Positions 26,660 through 35,917 of a DNA stretch of 64,000 nt are shown here, one piece after another. The stretch comes from Bacteroidota bacterium (lineage in GTDB: Bacteria > Bacteroidota > Bacteroidia > Chitinophagales > Saprospiraceae): the NCBI GenBank assembly GCA_024743405.1, contig JANSWP010000018.1, forward strand, positions 1-64,000. The letters are read 5' to 3'. The notes below the pieces were generated by a model. That model was given only the letters and a program-made list of their open reading frames with translations, did not search any database and had not been told where the DNA came from. The first letter of the stretch is position 1. Every line of letters starts with the position of its first letter. The position numbers were made by a program, and so were the translations under genes.

Positions 26660-27854
26660 ACCCAAACTCAAAACTAACTGCTTTCTGTACTGGAAAACTG
26701 TAAAAAAGTTCCTCTAAATACTCAACCGGCTCGTAAAAATTAAGATTCGTTTTGACATCCAATTTGATATTTGGAAGAATGAAAAAACCTAGCTCCAACT
26801 TTCCATCTAAATTAGTTCCATTGTTCTCCCCAAAATTTCTCCAAACACCCCCTTCTAAGCCCATAAAGACAGAGGCATTTTTAAAAAAATGAGCTACTCC
26901 AATAGTAAAACCGCTGGAAAGATGTTGAGAGTTAGTAACCCTGGATTGATTGTCTTCTTTTTGTGAATTATACAACACATGAAATCGAGGCGCAAAAAAA
27001 GAGTTTCTAAAAAAAGGAATATACCATTCAAACCCTGGTTGATATTGGGCAAAAATCCGTTTTCTGTCATTGTCTTCCTCCAATCTAAAGAAAGAAAACT
27101 GACTTACAAATCGTATTCGCTCAGATAGAAATATACTAAATCTAGGCTTCAGATAAGTCGGTATACTTTCCCTTAAAAAAGAAAACATTCCTAAACCACC
27201 ATCAATCCCAATACTCCAAGTTCCCTTTTTTACAAAATCTGATTTAGCATCCCACTTTCGAGATTTTCGATCATTTTTCTCTGTAAAATATTGTAATTTA
27301 AAAGTCGGAAAAATAGAACGATTTCCAAAAACATCCACATTTCCTACTAATTCAAATGCGACATTATCTGTAATAAAATAATTGATCCCTCCCGAAATCA
27401 AGGTCGAATTACGCTCATAAGCGCGATTCGTTTGTGCCCCAAAATTTCGATGTCTAAAGTTGAATAAAAAGGAAGATTGAAGAAACCAATAAAACTTTTC
27501 GTTAGAGGGATTCAAATAAACTCTAAAGGCAGTGCTCAACCCCAAATTTTGACCTTTTTGTTGAGCATAATTTGGGAAAAATTCATAGGAAAGATCTGTC
27601 GAACTAGGCTCATTTCGATATAAAATACCAACCGACCAAACCGTCGCACGACTACTAAAGTATCCAAACGTTGGGAATGCTGCCCATTGAAATTTTGACT
27701 CTAAATTTTCGAAAAAGACATTTTGGAAACGAGCGTTTCCATTAAACATAAATTTCTTATAACTCAATTGAGCAGTGGAGGTATTAAAAATAAATAGTAG
27801 AAAAAAAAAAGAACATAATACCCTCATAACAAGCCTATTATCAAAGATCAGCAA
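26628..27854 (-). CDS. Uncharacterised outer-membrane beta-barrel protein
   Basis: The likely start is 27827 (MRVLCSFFFLLFIFNTSTAQ), which gives a signal peptide; the longer frame from 27854 adds nine residues. The rest (about 380 residues) shows repeated aromatic strands such as ISGGINYFITDNVAFELVGNVDVF and GFFILPNIKLDVKTNLNF, consistent with an outer-membrane barrel. It ends in VSFEFGFSFFVCRNSE. No family could be named. It lies convergent with apbE, sharing 32 bp of 3' end. Confidence 0.6.
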   Translation of the reverse strand: MLIFDNRLVMRVLCSFFFLLFIFNTSTAQLSYKKFMFNGNARFQNVFFENLESKFQWAAFPTFGYFSSRATVWSVGILYRNEPSSTDLSYEFFPNYAQQKGQNLGLSTAFRVYLNPSNEKFYWFLQSSFLFNFRHRNFGAQTNRAYERNSTLISGGINYFITDNVAFELVGNVDVFGNRSIFPTFKLQYFTEKNDRKSRKWDAKSDFVKKGTWSIGIDGGLGMFSFLRESIPTYLKPRFSIFLSERIRFVSQFSFFRLEEDNDRKRIFAQYQPGFEWYIPFFRNSFFAPRFHVLYNSQKEDNQSRVTNSQHLSSGFTIGVAHFFKNASVFMGLEGGVWRNFGENNGTNLDGKLELGFFILPNIKLDVKTNLNFYEPVEYLEELFYSFPVQKAVSFEFGFSFFVCRNSE

Positions 27855-27897
27855 TCAATTTCCTGAAATAAAAACTGATCACTGACCTTCGAACAAA

Positions 27898-28701
27898 TCA
27901 AAGTCCTAAAACCGCAGGATTCATACCCATATTAGAAAAACCACCATCATGAAATAAATTCTGCATGGTAATCATTCTCGACAAATCTGAAAACATAAAC
28001 ACACAATAATCTGCACAAGCATCTGCTGAAGCATTCCCTAAAGGTGACATCTTATCTGCATAATCAAAAAAATCTTGAAATCCTTTTACCCCACTTCCTG
28101 CCGTAGTCATGGTAGGAGATTGAGAAATCGTATTTACTCGAACTTTATTTTTCTCGCCAAAATGGTAACCAAAACTTCGCGCAAAAGACTCTAAAAGAGA
28201 CTTTGACTCGGCCATCTCACTATAATCTGGAAAAGTTCTTTGTGCAGCCATATAAGTCAACCCAAGGATAGATCCCCAATCATTCATTGCATCCTTTTGA
28301 TAAAGCGTCTGCATCATTTTGTGAAAAGAGATCGCAGAAACATCAAAGGTTTTTTGCATCCAATCATATTTCAAATTGGTATAATCACGGCCTTTTCTCA
28401 CATTGACAGACATGCCAATGGAGTGAAGGACAAAGTCCAATTTTCCGCCTGTTAATTCTACTGATTTGTTCACCAAATTTTCCAAATCCTCTATACTCGT
28501 TGCATCAGCAGGAATAATTTCTGCATTTAGTTTTTCACTTAAATCTTTAATTTTTCCAAATCGCATCGCAACAGGCGCATTGGTAAGTGTGATAATCGCT
28601 CCTTCCTCCACACATCTTTCGGCTACTTTCCAAGCGATTGATTGTTCATCTAGTGCACCAGAAATGATGCCTCTTTTTCCTTTGAGTAGGTTATTTCCCA
28701 T
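27898..28701 (-). CDS. fabI: Enoyl-ACP reductase (FabI)
   Basis: The 267-residue protein is an SDR enoyl-ACP reductase with the glycine-rich NAD-binding segment GKRGIISGALDEQSIAWKVAE and catalytic residues in ...FPDYSEMAESKS (Y-x6-K). It performs the last step of each fatty-acid elongation cycle and is the target of triclosan-type inhibitors. It is monocistronic, preceded by a strong -7 box at 28743-28750 (minus-strand TACCTTTG), and divergent from no gene. Confidence 0.92.
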   Translation of the reverse strand: MGNNLLKGKRGIISGALDEQSIAWKVAERCVEEGAIITLTNAPVAMRFGKIKDLSEKLNAEIIPADATSIEDLENLVNKSVELTGGKLDFVLHSIGMSVNVRKGRDYTNLKYDWMQKTFDVSAISFHKMMQTLYQKDAMNDWGSILGLTYMAAQRTFPDYSEMAESKSLLESFARSFGYHFGEKNKVRVNTISQSPTMTTAGSGVKGFQDFFDYADKMSPLGNASADACADYCVFMFSDLSRMITMQNLFHDGGFSNMGMNPAVLGL

Positions 28702-28742
28702 GTTTTGAATTTTTGTTTACCCCGAAGGGGTTTGATGAATCG

Positions 28743-28750
28743 CAAAGGTA
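28743..28750 (-). promoter_or_regulatory. Predicted -7 box for fabI
   Basis: Minus-strand TACCTTTG matches TAnnTTTG and lies 42 bp before the fabI start. No good -33 TTG is visible at standard spacing. Confidence 0.5.
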
Positions 28751-28789
28751 GAAAATTGTTCTAATTGGGGAAGGTTTGTCCTTCAATAA

Positions 28790-30460
28790 TCAAGTCGTCT
28801 TTAGTGAAAGCCCCAAAAGTTCTCGTGCATTTTCTAAAGCTGCTTCACTTGGGGGACTTTGACTCAACATAACGGCAATGGCTTTTACTCTTTCTAACTC
28901 TGTCAATAACTTCACTTTTGTAATTGTTCGGTCTTCTTTATCTCTTTTATAAACGAAATAATGAGCATCTGCCTTCGAAGAAATTTGAGGAGAATGCGTA
29001 ATCGAAACCACTTGATGTTGATTAGATAATTTCCTTAAAATATCACCCATCTTTAAGGCGACATCACCAGAAACACCAGAATCTATTTCATCAAAAATCA
29101 AAGTTGGCAATGGAATCGCACTTGCCACTAATGATTTAGTAATTAAAGTTAATCTCGAAATCTCTCCACCAGAGGCTGCATCCTTTATCAGTTGCATTCG
29201 CCCACCTTTATTCGCAGAAAAATAGAAATTAATTTCGTCAACCCCAGTTTGAGTCAATGATTCAAGATGGGTTACATCTACTTTCAACTGGGCATGCGGC
29301 ATGGATAATTTGGCAAGTAATTTTAATACTTTGATCTCAAAATCAGGAATCACACTTTGACGATTCTTCGATAACGAAACTGCCATTTGATTCAATTGGC
29401 GTTCCATCTCTGTGATGGTAGATTCCAGCGCTTCAATGTCTGCCGTCAAGTCACCAAAGCCTTTCAACTGACTATCCAAATCCTCTTGAATGGCAATCAA
29501 ATCACTCACATTGACAACTCGATGTTTGTTTTGTAATCGATAGATTAAGTCCAATCGTTGCTGAATTTCCTGAATCCTCTCTGCGTCATATTCTGTTTTT
29601 TCAGCAATTTTATCAAACTCTTCGGAGACATCCTGAATTTCATAAACCAACCCCTGAAACCGATTATATAGCGCTGTCAAATTTTTATCAACGGCCTTTA
29701 CTTCACTGATTGACTGAACGACTTGTTCCAATTGTCCAACCAGAGACTGATCATTTTCAACCAAAAATTGATGTGCACCTGAAAGGATTTGTTTAATGCT
29801 TTCTGCATTCGTCAATCGCTTCAATTCTCCTTCCATCTCTTCTTGTTCCCCATCAACTAATTCCGCTTCGTTAAATTCATTCAACTGAAAATTGATAAAA
29901 TCAATTTCTTTTTCAGCATTCGAATTCTGTTCTATTAAGGCGCGTAACTTTCGTCGATCAGCCGTATATCTTCTAAAGATGTTTTGATATTCAGTCAAAA
30001 GCTCCTTGTTACCTGCCAGTGCGTCAATCATTCGAAGTTGAAAGGAAACATTATGTATATCCAACGTATCAAATTGCTGATGTAAGTCCACTAAAGAACT
30101 ACTCAACAACTTTAGCAGGTTTAAATTAACAGGAGTATCATTTACAAAAGCCCTTGATTTGCCAGAAGGCGTCAACTCTCGCCGCACGACACACTCTTCT
30201 TCATAATCAATATCATTTACTTCAAAAAAAGGCTTTAACCCATAAGGCGCGATATTAAAAATACCCTCAATGACACATTTTCGACTGGTATCATAGAGTG
30301 ATTTTGTATCAGCGCGTTTGCCCATTATCAAACCCAGTGCACCTAGTAAAATAGATTTACCCGCCCCAGTTTCTCCGGTAATAATAGTCAGCCCATCCGC
30401 AAAATTGATTTGCAAATCTTCAATGATTGCATAGTTTTTTATCTGAAGACTTTTAATCAT
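28790..30460 (-). CDS. recN: DNA repair protein RecN
   Basis: The start at 30460 (MIKSLQIKNYAIIEDLQINF) is preferred to a longer frame. The 556-residue SMC-like protein has Walker A (GETGAGKSILLGALG), a long coiled-coil middle (about 150-360), the ABC signature AASGGEISRLTL and Walker B LIFDEIDSGVSG. RecN holds broken DNA ends together during double-strand-break repair. A promoter with -7 TAAATTTG (30515-30522) and -33 TTG (30541-30543) precedes it. Confidence 0.92.
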   Translation of the reverse strand: MIKSLQIKNYAIIEDLQINFADGLTIITGETGAGKSILLGALGLIMGKRADTKSLYDTSRKCVIEGIFNIAPYGLKPFFEVNDIDYEEECVVRRELTPSGKSRAFVNDTPVNLNLLKLLSSSLVDLHQQFDTLDIHNVSFQLRMIDALAGNKELLTEYQNIFRRYTADRRKLRALIEQNSNAEKEIDFINFQLNEFNEAELVDGEQEEMEGELKRLTNAESIKQILSGAHQFLVENDQSLVGQLEQVVQSISEVKAVDKNLTALYNRFQGLVYEIQDVSEEFDKIAEKTEYDAERIQEIQQRLDLIYRLQNKHRVVNVSDLIAIQEDLDSQLKGFGDLTADIEALESTITEMERQLNQMAVSLSKNRQSVIPDFEIKVLKLLAKLSMPHAQLKVDVTHLESLTQTGVDEINFYFSANKGGRMQLIKDAASGGEISRLTLITKSLVASAIPLPTLIFDEIDSGVSGDVALKMGDILRKLSNQHQVVSITHSPQISSKADAHYFVYKRDKEDRTITKVKLLTELERVKAIAVMLSQSPPSEAALENARELLGLSLKTT

Positions 30461-30514
30461 GGTATTCGATTTTGATTCCCAAGGTATTTGACTTTTTTGA
30501 AAAATCAACAAGTG

Positions 30515-30543
30515 CAAATTTAAAAACAAAAAGTTTTAAACAA
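30515..30543 (-). promoter_or_regulatory. Predicted promoter for recN
   Basis: The minus strand has TTG (30541-30543), an 18-bp spacer and TAAATTTG (30515-30522), a textbook Bacteroidota arrangement. The start codon is 54 bp downstream. Confidence 0.55.
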
Positions 30544-30703
30544 ACTGGTTTGCAAAATTAAAATGTACGACCGATATTATTTGAGTTAATTTTCCACAAC
30601 TTCAACACGAATAAGACCCTTCTACGACCTCTATTATCCAAGACTAAAAATAAAAATACCTTGTTAAATATATTGTTAATTCTTTTTCCAATTTCAAATC
30701 TCC

Positions 30704-30711
30704 TACTTTTG
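30704..30711 (+). promoter_or_regulatory. Predicted -7 box upstream of a lipoprotein gene
   Basis: TACTTTTG matches the -7 consensus. The next start codon is at 30857, so a 140-nt leader would result. I found no further structure in the 396-bp gap between recN and this gene. Confidence 0.4.
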
Positions 30712-30856
30712 CTTTTCAAAACTATAACTCAAGAATCGAAAAAGCACTTTGCAAAAACTGTAAACATTAATAAAACTAGCACGTTCATTTTCCATTAAGA
30801 GCAATTATTCCTTCAGTTAGCCAAATGCTTTATCGATACTCAAACCTATACCCTGA

Positions 30857-31339
30857 ATGAGATTTTCCTTTTTTTTAGGAATTTGTTTCCTCTTTGTGCT
30901 AGCCTGTCAAACAGGTGATAAAAAATCTGCTTTAGTCCCACTTGATTTAATGCAATATGGTGTACCATTAACTATTCAAGCACCAGACAGTGCTGAAGTT
31001 AAGACAATGGATATGGGTTTTATGAAAGATGTAACCATAAAAAAGAATGGTGACTATTATGTACAAATATATGCATCACAAGCTAACACTACCGATGTCG
31101 TGAAAATATTAGCCCAACAACTGAAAGAAGTTAAAGACAATCGTTATTTCTCAAAAATTATTCGAGAAGAAGATGCAGGTTTTATTTATGAAACCGCTAT
31201 TGATTCGCTCAATATAAGTTATGGTTTTCGGCATGTTCGGATTCAAGGCGATAATGAATTTATCTTCCAGACAGGTCTAATTGGCACCTTTTCGCTAGAG
31301 GATGTAGAGTATATGTTCGATTCTGTCAAATCTAAATAA
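30857..31339 (+). CDS. Uncharacterised lipoprotein
   Basis: The 160-residue protein has a lipoprotein signal (MRFSFFLGICFLFVLACQ, C17 lipidated). The mature part (LDLMQYGVPLTIQAPDSAEVKTMDMGF..., then YYVQIYASQ and NEFIFQTGLIGTFSLEDVEYMFDSVK) is small and mixed alpha/beta, with no catalytic residues. Similar small lipoproteins occur widely in Bacteroidota with no assigned function. It converges on the arginase-like gene 35 bp away. Confidence 0.65.
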   Translation: MRFSFFLGICFLFVLACQTGDKKSALVPLDLMQYGVPLTIQAPDSAEVKTMDMGFMKDVTIKKNGDYYVQIYASQANTTDVVKILAQQLKEVKDNRYFSKIIREEDAGFIYETAIDSLNISYGFRHVRIQGDNEFIFQTGLIGTFSLEDVEYMFDSVKSK

Positions 31340-31373
31340 TCTAGAAGAGTTGAGTTGAGTTAAATCAGTTTTT

Positions 31374-32477
31374 CTATTCGAATCGTTTGAGCGCTTTCCA
31401 TAATCGTTCAGGCAATTCCTCTTTGCATGCTTTCAAGTAATCTTCATAAGAACAAGGTATTAGGCGATGTCGCTGAAGTTTTCTTTTTGTTTTCGTAGGC
31501 ACTTGTAGCCACCAACGTCCACTTTTAGTACTTTTCCAAAAGGTAATATGATAATCATGCCCTTTGAAATCGACAATATATTCCACCAGACCATTCATGG
31601 AGTTAGGGAAATCATTTTTGCGATTATAAAAACCGTCCAAAAAATACCAAATTAATTGGGCGAGGACTTGTCTCGTCTGGTTATCTCTATCTCTTCCTTT
31701 CTCAAATCCATAAAATCCAATCGAAGTTAATTTATCACTCATACCGGCATAACGGGCAATTTTACAGGCCTCTTCCGAAAATAACCCACTGGGACTCGCA
31801 TTATCAATTCCTGGTGCTTCTGATTGACGTAAAGCAGAAAGATTAAAACTTAGAAAATCAGCATCCCTTACTACAGGCTCCGTTTCCTCTACGTTTGAAC
31901 GAACCGTACCTAAACGAAAACAATCGAAATTTCGATGTTCTAACTCTTGTATTGCTGGCGCGTCCATAAAATGAGATTGTGCACACAAAGCACTGAAATT
32001 AAACAACTTAGAACGATTACTCTTAAATATTGGATTTAAATAATAGAGGCTATTGTCCTCATCCTTTGGGTGAAAAGGAATTCGCTCATCTATATGAACA
32101 TAGTTAATGGAATGCTGACATGCTTGATGCGCCCTGTATTGGGCTACCACTAATTGAGAAGTTTTCCCAATCAAAACAGGTACAATCTTACTGTCTAATA
32201 ATTCCTTTATTAGTTGAATTAAAAAAGTCAAATCTGTTTTTCGAGCATTCCCCAAATCAGCAATCTTTAAGCGACCAAATGGGAAACTTAATTGATATAA
32301 ACTTCGCCGAACCGCATCTGCATCTTCTTCGCCCAAACCAATTAAGGCAACTTTAGCCTTACTCAAATCTGGAAGCTCTTGTTCAAATTTGTTGATTTTG
32401 TTGCCAAATTGATGTTTTAATATTTCTAGATCGCTAAATTTTTCCGTATTGAGTGGACGGAGCCAGTTTTCAAGCAT
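31374..32477 (-). CDS. Arginase/formimidoylglutamase-fold protein with degenerate metal site
   Basis: The 367-residue protein belongs to the arginase/agmatinase/formimidoylglutamase superfamily by overall pattern (VALIGLGEEDADAVRRSLY, a SFNLSALRQSEAPG stretch corresponding to the SxDxDxxxxPG motif, GFYGFEKGRD). The metal-binding motifs are altered: the first GGxHS motif reads GKTSQ, the DAHxD motif reads YVHID, and the aspartates of the third motif are N and S. It probably does not hydrolyse guanidino compounds by the usual mechanism. A conserved fold with a lost metal site suggests a regulatory or structural job. It stands alone on the minus strand. Confidence 0.65.
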   Translation of the reverse strand: MLENWLRPLNTEKFSDLEILKHQFGNKINKFEQELPDLSKAKVALIGLGEEDADAVRRSLYQLSFPFGRLKIADLGNARKTDLTFLIQLIKELLDSKIVPVLIGKTSQLVVAQYRAHQACQHSINYVHIDERIPFHPKDEDNSLYYLNPIFKSNRSKLFNFSALCAQSHFMDAPAIQELEHRNFDCFRLGTVRSNVEETEPVVRDADFLSFNLSALRQSEAPGIDNASPSGLFSEEACKIARYAGMSDKLTSIGFYGFEKGRDRDNQTRQVLAQLIWYFLDGFYNRKNDFPNSMNGLVEYIVDFKGHDYHITFWKSTKSGRWWLQVPTKTKRKLQRHRLIPCSYEDYLKACKEELPERLWKALKRFE

Positions 32478-32655
32478 AGATGTTTTTCTATTGTTGGAGT
32501 CTGCTATCTATTATCAGCTATTAGCAGAATAACTATAACAAATTGATTGTAATAAAAATAAATATTTGAATTTCATTTAAGTCATAAAATCCAATGGGAG
32601 CAAAAATAGCTATAATTCCTACATTTTTTAATTAGGTTAAACCAATCAGAGCCAT

Positions 32656-32663
32656 TAATTTTG
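32656..32663 (+). promoter_or_regulatory. Predicted -7 box for the dehydrogenase gene
   Basis: TAATTTTG matches TAnnTTTG and is followed by CCG, a common -7 neighbourhood. The start codon is 36 bp downstream. No clear -33 element. Confidence 0.4.
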
Positions 32664-32698
32664 CCGAAATTTTCACCTAACTAAATACCATAATTTAA

Positions 32699-33949
32699 AT
32701 GCAAGCATTATTAAAGAAATATAAAGAGAAAACACCTGAAATCGTTTTCGAATGGTCTGATAACGAAACTGGAGCTCAAGGCTGGATTGTCATTAATTCA
32801 CTCAGAAATGGAGCTGCAGGTGGAGGTACTCGTATGCGATTGGGACTAACTAAAGAGGAAGTCATTTCATTGGCGAAGGTTATGGAAATAAAATTTTCGG
32901 TTTGCGGCCCCGATATTGGCGGTGCAAAATCAGGAATTAACTTCGATCCAAGGGACCCACGGCGAGAAGAAGTTTTGAAAAAATGGTATCAGGCCGCCTT
33001 CCCTATCCTGAAAAATTATTATGGTACTGGCGGAGATTTGAATGTAGATGAATTAAAAGATGTAATTCCGATAACGGAAGACTTGGGACTTTGGCATCCA
33101 CAAGAAGGCATTGTCAATGGACATTTTAAGTCTCAAAAGGGTGCCAAAATTAAGGTGCTGGGCCAATTGCGGCATGGTTGTGCAAAAATTGTAGAAGATG
33201 GTCGTTTCGTACCTGATGGAAAACACAAGCTAGCTGTCGCAGATATGATTACTGGATATGGAGTGGCAGAGTCCGTTCGGCATTATTATGATATTTATCA
33301 AAATACGAGCCTTGAAGGTAAGACTGCTATCATCCAAGGTTGGGGGAATGTTGCCTCTGCAGCTGCAAGTTATCTGACCGTTTCTGGTGCAAAAATTATC
33401 GGGATTATTGATAAAGACGGAGGAATCATAAGCGAAGAAGGTATGGGAGTCGAGGAGGTAAAAACCTTGTTTTTAAATAAAAAAGGGAATAAGCTAAACA
33501 CACCTAACATACGTCCTTTTGCAGAAGTTAATGAACGTATTTGGAATATGGGGGCGGATATTTTCATTCCAGGTGCAGCTTCAAAATTAGTGACCCGTGC
33601 ACAAGTCGATGCGATGATAGAAAATGGAACGGAGGTCATAGCCTGTGGTGCAAATGTCCCATTTGTTGATGATCAAGTTTTCTTTGGACCAACTGCCAAT
33701 TACGCCGACCAAAAGATGAGCATTATTCCTGATTTCATTGCCAATTGCGGCATGGCTCGCGTCTTTGCTTACCTCATGCAAGCAGATGCCAAAATGACGG
33801 ACGAAGCCATTTTTGCAGATGTTTCCGATACAATTCGCAAAGCGCTTCAACATGTAAAAGACACTAATCCAGCAAAAACAAATATTTCCTCGACATCCTT
33901 AGAGTTGAGCTTGAATAAACTAATGGGAATGGAGGTTGAAAAAGTATAA
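32699..33949 (+). CDS. Glu/Leu/Phe/Val dehydrogenase
   Basis: The 416-residue protein has the two-domain architecture of amino-acid dehydrogenases: a catalytic segment with the lysine in GGAKSGINFDP, a GTGGDLNVDEL segment and a Rossmann domain with GWGNVASAAASYL (GxGxxA-type NAD-binding loop). It converts an amino acid to its 2-oxo acid and ammonia, NAD(P)-dependent; specificity (Glu versus branched chain) cannot be told. It is monocistronic with a strong terminator at 33972-34012. Confidence 0.88.
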   Translation: MQALLKKYKEKTPEIVFEWSDNETGAQGWIVINSLRNGAAGGGTRMRLGLTKEEVISLAKVMEIKFSVCGPDIGGAKSGINFDPRDPRREEVLKKWYQAAFPILKNYYGTGGDLNVDELKDVIPITEDLGLWHPQEGIVNGHFKSQKGAKIKVLGQLRHGCAKIVEDGRFVPDGKHKLAVADMITGYGVAESVRHYYDIYQNTSLEGKTAIIQGWGNVASAAASYLTVSGAKIIGIIDKDGGIISEEGMGVEEVKTLFLNKKGNKLNTPNIRPFAEVNERIWNMGADIFIPGAASKLVTRAQVDAMIENGTEVIACGANVPFVDDQVFFGPTANYADQKMSIIPDFIANCGMARVFAYLMQADAKMTDEAIFADVSDTIRKALQHVKDTNPAKTNISSTSLELSLNKLMGMEVEKV

Positions 33950-33971
33950 GATCAACACTTTGTTTATTGTT

Positions 33972-34012
33972 AAAAAGCCTGATGGTTTATAAATCATCAG
34001 GCTTTTTTTTTT
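33972..34012 (+). terminator. Intrinsic terminator of the dehydrogenase gene
   Basis: AAAAAGCCTGATG (33972-33984) and CATCAGGCTTTTT (33995-34007) form a 13-bp stem with a 10-nt loop, followed by a T-run. The stem reads as a terminator for the plus-strand gene ending 22 bp upstream. Confidence 0.9.
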
Positions 34013-34034
34013 GAAATCTATAAGGAATGTGGAT

Positions 34035-34041
34035 AAACTAA
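34035..34041. repeat. Left target-site duplication of the IS element
   Basis: AAACTAA flanks the left inverted repeat and is repeated exactly at 35348-35354 beyond the right end, indicating insertion with a 7-bp target duplication. Confidence 0.75.
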
Positions 34042-35347
34042 ACTAGACTTTGGACACAGGAATTTTGTGGAAAAACAATTTCCATAAACTTTGCGTCCGT
34101 TTATTTTTACTAAGAGTGCTCAGGCACTCTTTTTCTTTCTCTTTTTGGCTTTCCAAACAACTTTATAACGTTTTCGCTTAGGCTGGGTTTGTCCTTTTTG
34201 CCTCCCTTTGATTTTTATTTTGAGTTTTGGGATAAATTGCTCTTGCTCAAAACTCAAAATAATTCTTTCCATCTGTCTTTGAACCTCTGAAGGAGATACC
34301 TGCAACTCCTGTTGTACCCGCTTTTTATAGTTTTCATCATATTGCTGCCACTTAAGCACTTGTGGGTGCGCTTGCTCTTGACTGACCCATAATAACCAGT
34401 AAGCCAGACTTGCTACTTCCATCCAATTATCCAGATGTTCGGCATCAGGAGTTTGGAACTTATCCAGTAACAATCGTTGCTTGCCAAAGCAAAGGAAGTG
34501 TTCTATATCAAAGCGATTGCGATAAGACCAGTATATTTCTTCTCCGGTTAATTCCTTTCTTCTTTTGCCCCATATGCCTAGCCACATTCTTCTTTTACTT
34601 TTATAGATCGGCTCCTCCGTTTCAGGATCTAACAATTGTGCACTTAATAAACGGAAGGGTTTATCCTTCATGTTCTTCTTTCGCTTGGAGCGAATCATCA
34701 TTTCCTCCCTTATTTCAATACGCACGATCGCTTTTCGACCATTCGATAATTGTACCCCAAATTCATTAACCTTATCCGCTTTTAATGCCCATTGATCTAC
34801 CTGCTTTAAACTATACTTTTGCCCATACACCGCATTGGCACCTCGTTGATCAGCATTGGCTGCCCTGCGTTGATCCTTCTGTGCTTGGCTCAGGTTTTTC
34901 CATACCACCCGATTATTCGCCACATGAACATGCGAACGATTCGGTAAAGTCGGTGAATGTGGGCGTATCAATGAACTAGCACCTGTATTCAATAACCAAA
35001 ATTTATCAAAAGGTCGAGCAAAGTAATCCGCTTTAATAGACAAATTTTTTTTTCCAGCTCTAAGCGGGACGCTTCCAACTCCGATACACTACAATCATTA
35101 CCCTCAAACATCCCATTCAAAGCGTCACTAATACTGCTATATTGATAATGATAACAGTTACTTAGGCTAACCTCCGTAACTGATCTTGCATTGGTCTGGC
35201 TAGAAAGACCCATTACTAAATTTGCTAAAGCATTGTTTTTGCCAACTTCCAATTGTAATATTTAGTGACAGAACCCCTTCCATATTACAAAGTTCCGGAG
35301 TTGTTCTGTCTTTTTCAAATCCCTTTATTTTGTGTCCAAAGTCTAGT
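34042..35347 (-). mobile_element. IS4-superfamily insertion sequence with defective transposase
   Basis: The 1306-bp element is bounded by a perfect 17-bp inverted repeat (ACTAGACTTTGGACACA at 34042-34058; complement at 35331-35347) and a 7-bp direct repeat (AAACTAA at 34035-34041 and 35348-35354). It carries one minus-strand transposase of the YREK (IS4-like) class in two frames. The perfect ends and target duplication show recent transposition. The transposase seems to lack its middle part, so movement would need help from an intact copy. Confidence 0.82.
34120..35252 (-). pseudogene. Broken IS4-superfamily transposase (YREK type)
   Basis: The N-terminal part (34989-35252, opening LEVGKNNALANLVMGLSSQ) and the C-terminal part (34120-35043) are in different frames and join across an A9 run at 35045-35053 on the coding strand; a -1 shift restores one protein of about 375 residues. 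The C-terminal part has the Y-x2-R-x3-E-x6-K motif in YRNRFDIEHFLCFGKQ. Compared with the family as I remember it, about 100 residues between the first acidic motif (here LNTGASS, where a D is expected) and the NRV segment are missing, which would remove the second catalytic acid. Programmed frameshifting is possible for the first lesion but not for the second. Confidence 0.7.
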
Positions 35348-35354
35348 AAACTAA
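35348..35354. repeat. Right target-site duplication of the IS element
   Basis: AAACTAA matches the left flank at 34035-34041 exactly. Beyond it lies a 560-bp AT-rich stretch to 35917 in which I see only the hairpin at 35866-35886. Confidence 0.75.
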
Positions 35355-35865
35355 AAAAAGCTCTGTAAAATTTGTGGAAAACGATATAGGTTCTGGGTTT
35401 CTCCGAAGTAAAATCACGTATATCATATCATTTACCTTGCATAAATAATAGAAATTTTTCACCTTAAAAATGAAAAAAAGCCATTAACAATTTAGGAAAT
35501 TCAAAGCCAGTTCACTTTTTTAGCCTTTCGGAAAATGAACCCACTAGATGAAACAGTTCACCAAATAATCACAAGTAGCTAAAATAGAAATATATGTTCC
35601 TTCGTGAAGAAGCCCTGAAATATAAACCACTTATTATCAACGACTTGGAAACAAATTCAAAATAAAAATAAAAAAAGAGCTAATCCTTGATTACCTTTTC
35701 GTTCTGCCCTGTACCAACAGATGTAAAAATTGGTTAAATAAGAATTTAATTATCGTTTGAATTCTTAGGAATTCATACTAAAACAGCCAATAACCCCGGC
35801 ACAAAACACGCTTTTCTCGATTAAATTCTCTCTATTTTCCAATTTTTACATTTGGAATTTTTGTT

Positions 35866-35886
35866 CCCCAGCACTTGTTGCTGGGG
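35866..35886 (+). promoter_or_regulatory. GC-rich hairpin in the leader of the T9SS cargo gene
   Basis: CCCCAGCA (35866-35873) pairs with TGCTGGGG (35879-35886) around CTTGT. It lies 32 bp before the start at 35918 and stands out in an AT-rich gap. GATGTTTTAC follows, so it may work as an attenuator or protect the mRNA 5' end. Confidence 0.45.
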
Positions 35887-35917
35887 GATGTTTTACTAAC
35901 AATTAACAAATTGAATT

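Noticed and set aside
34410-34979. Plus-strand ORFs inside the IS element
   Set aside because: They lie opposite the transposase and have no family resemblance.
35045-35053. Programmed -1 frameshifting in the IS transposase
   Set aside because: The A9 run could allow it, but the missing central region and altered first acid make the gene defective anyway, so I describe it as broken.
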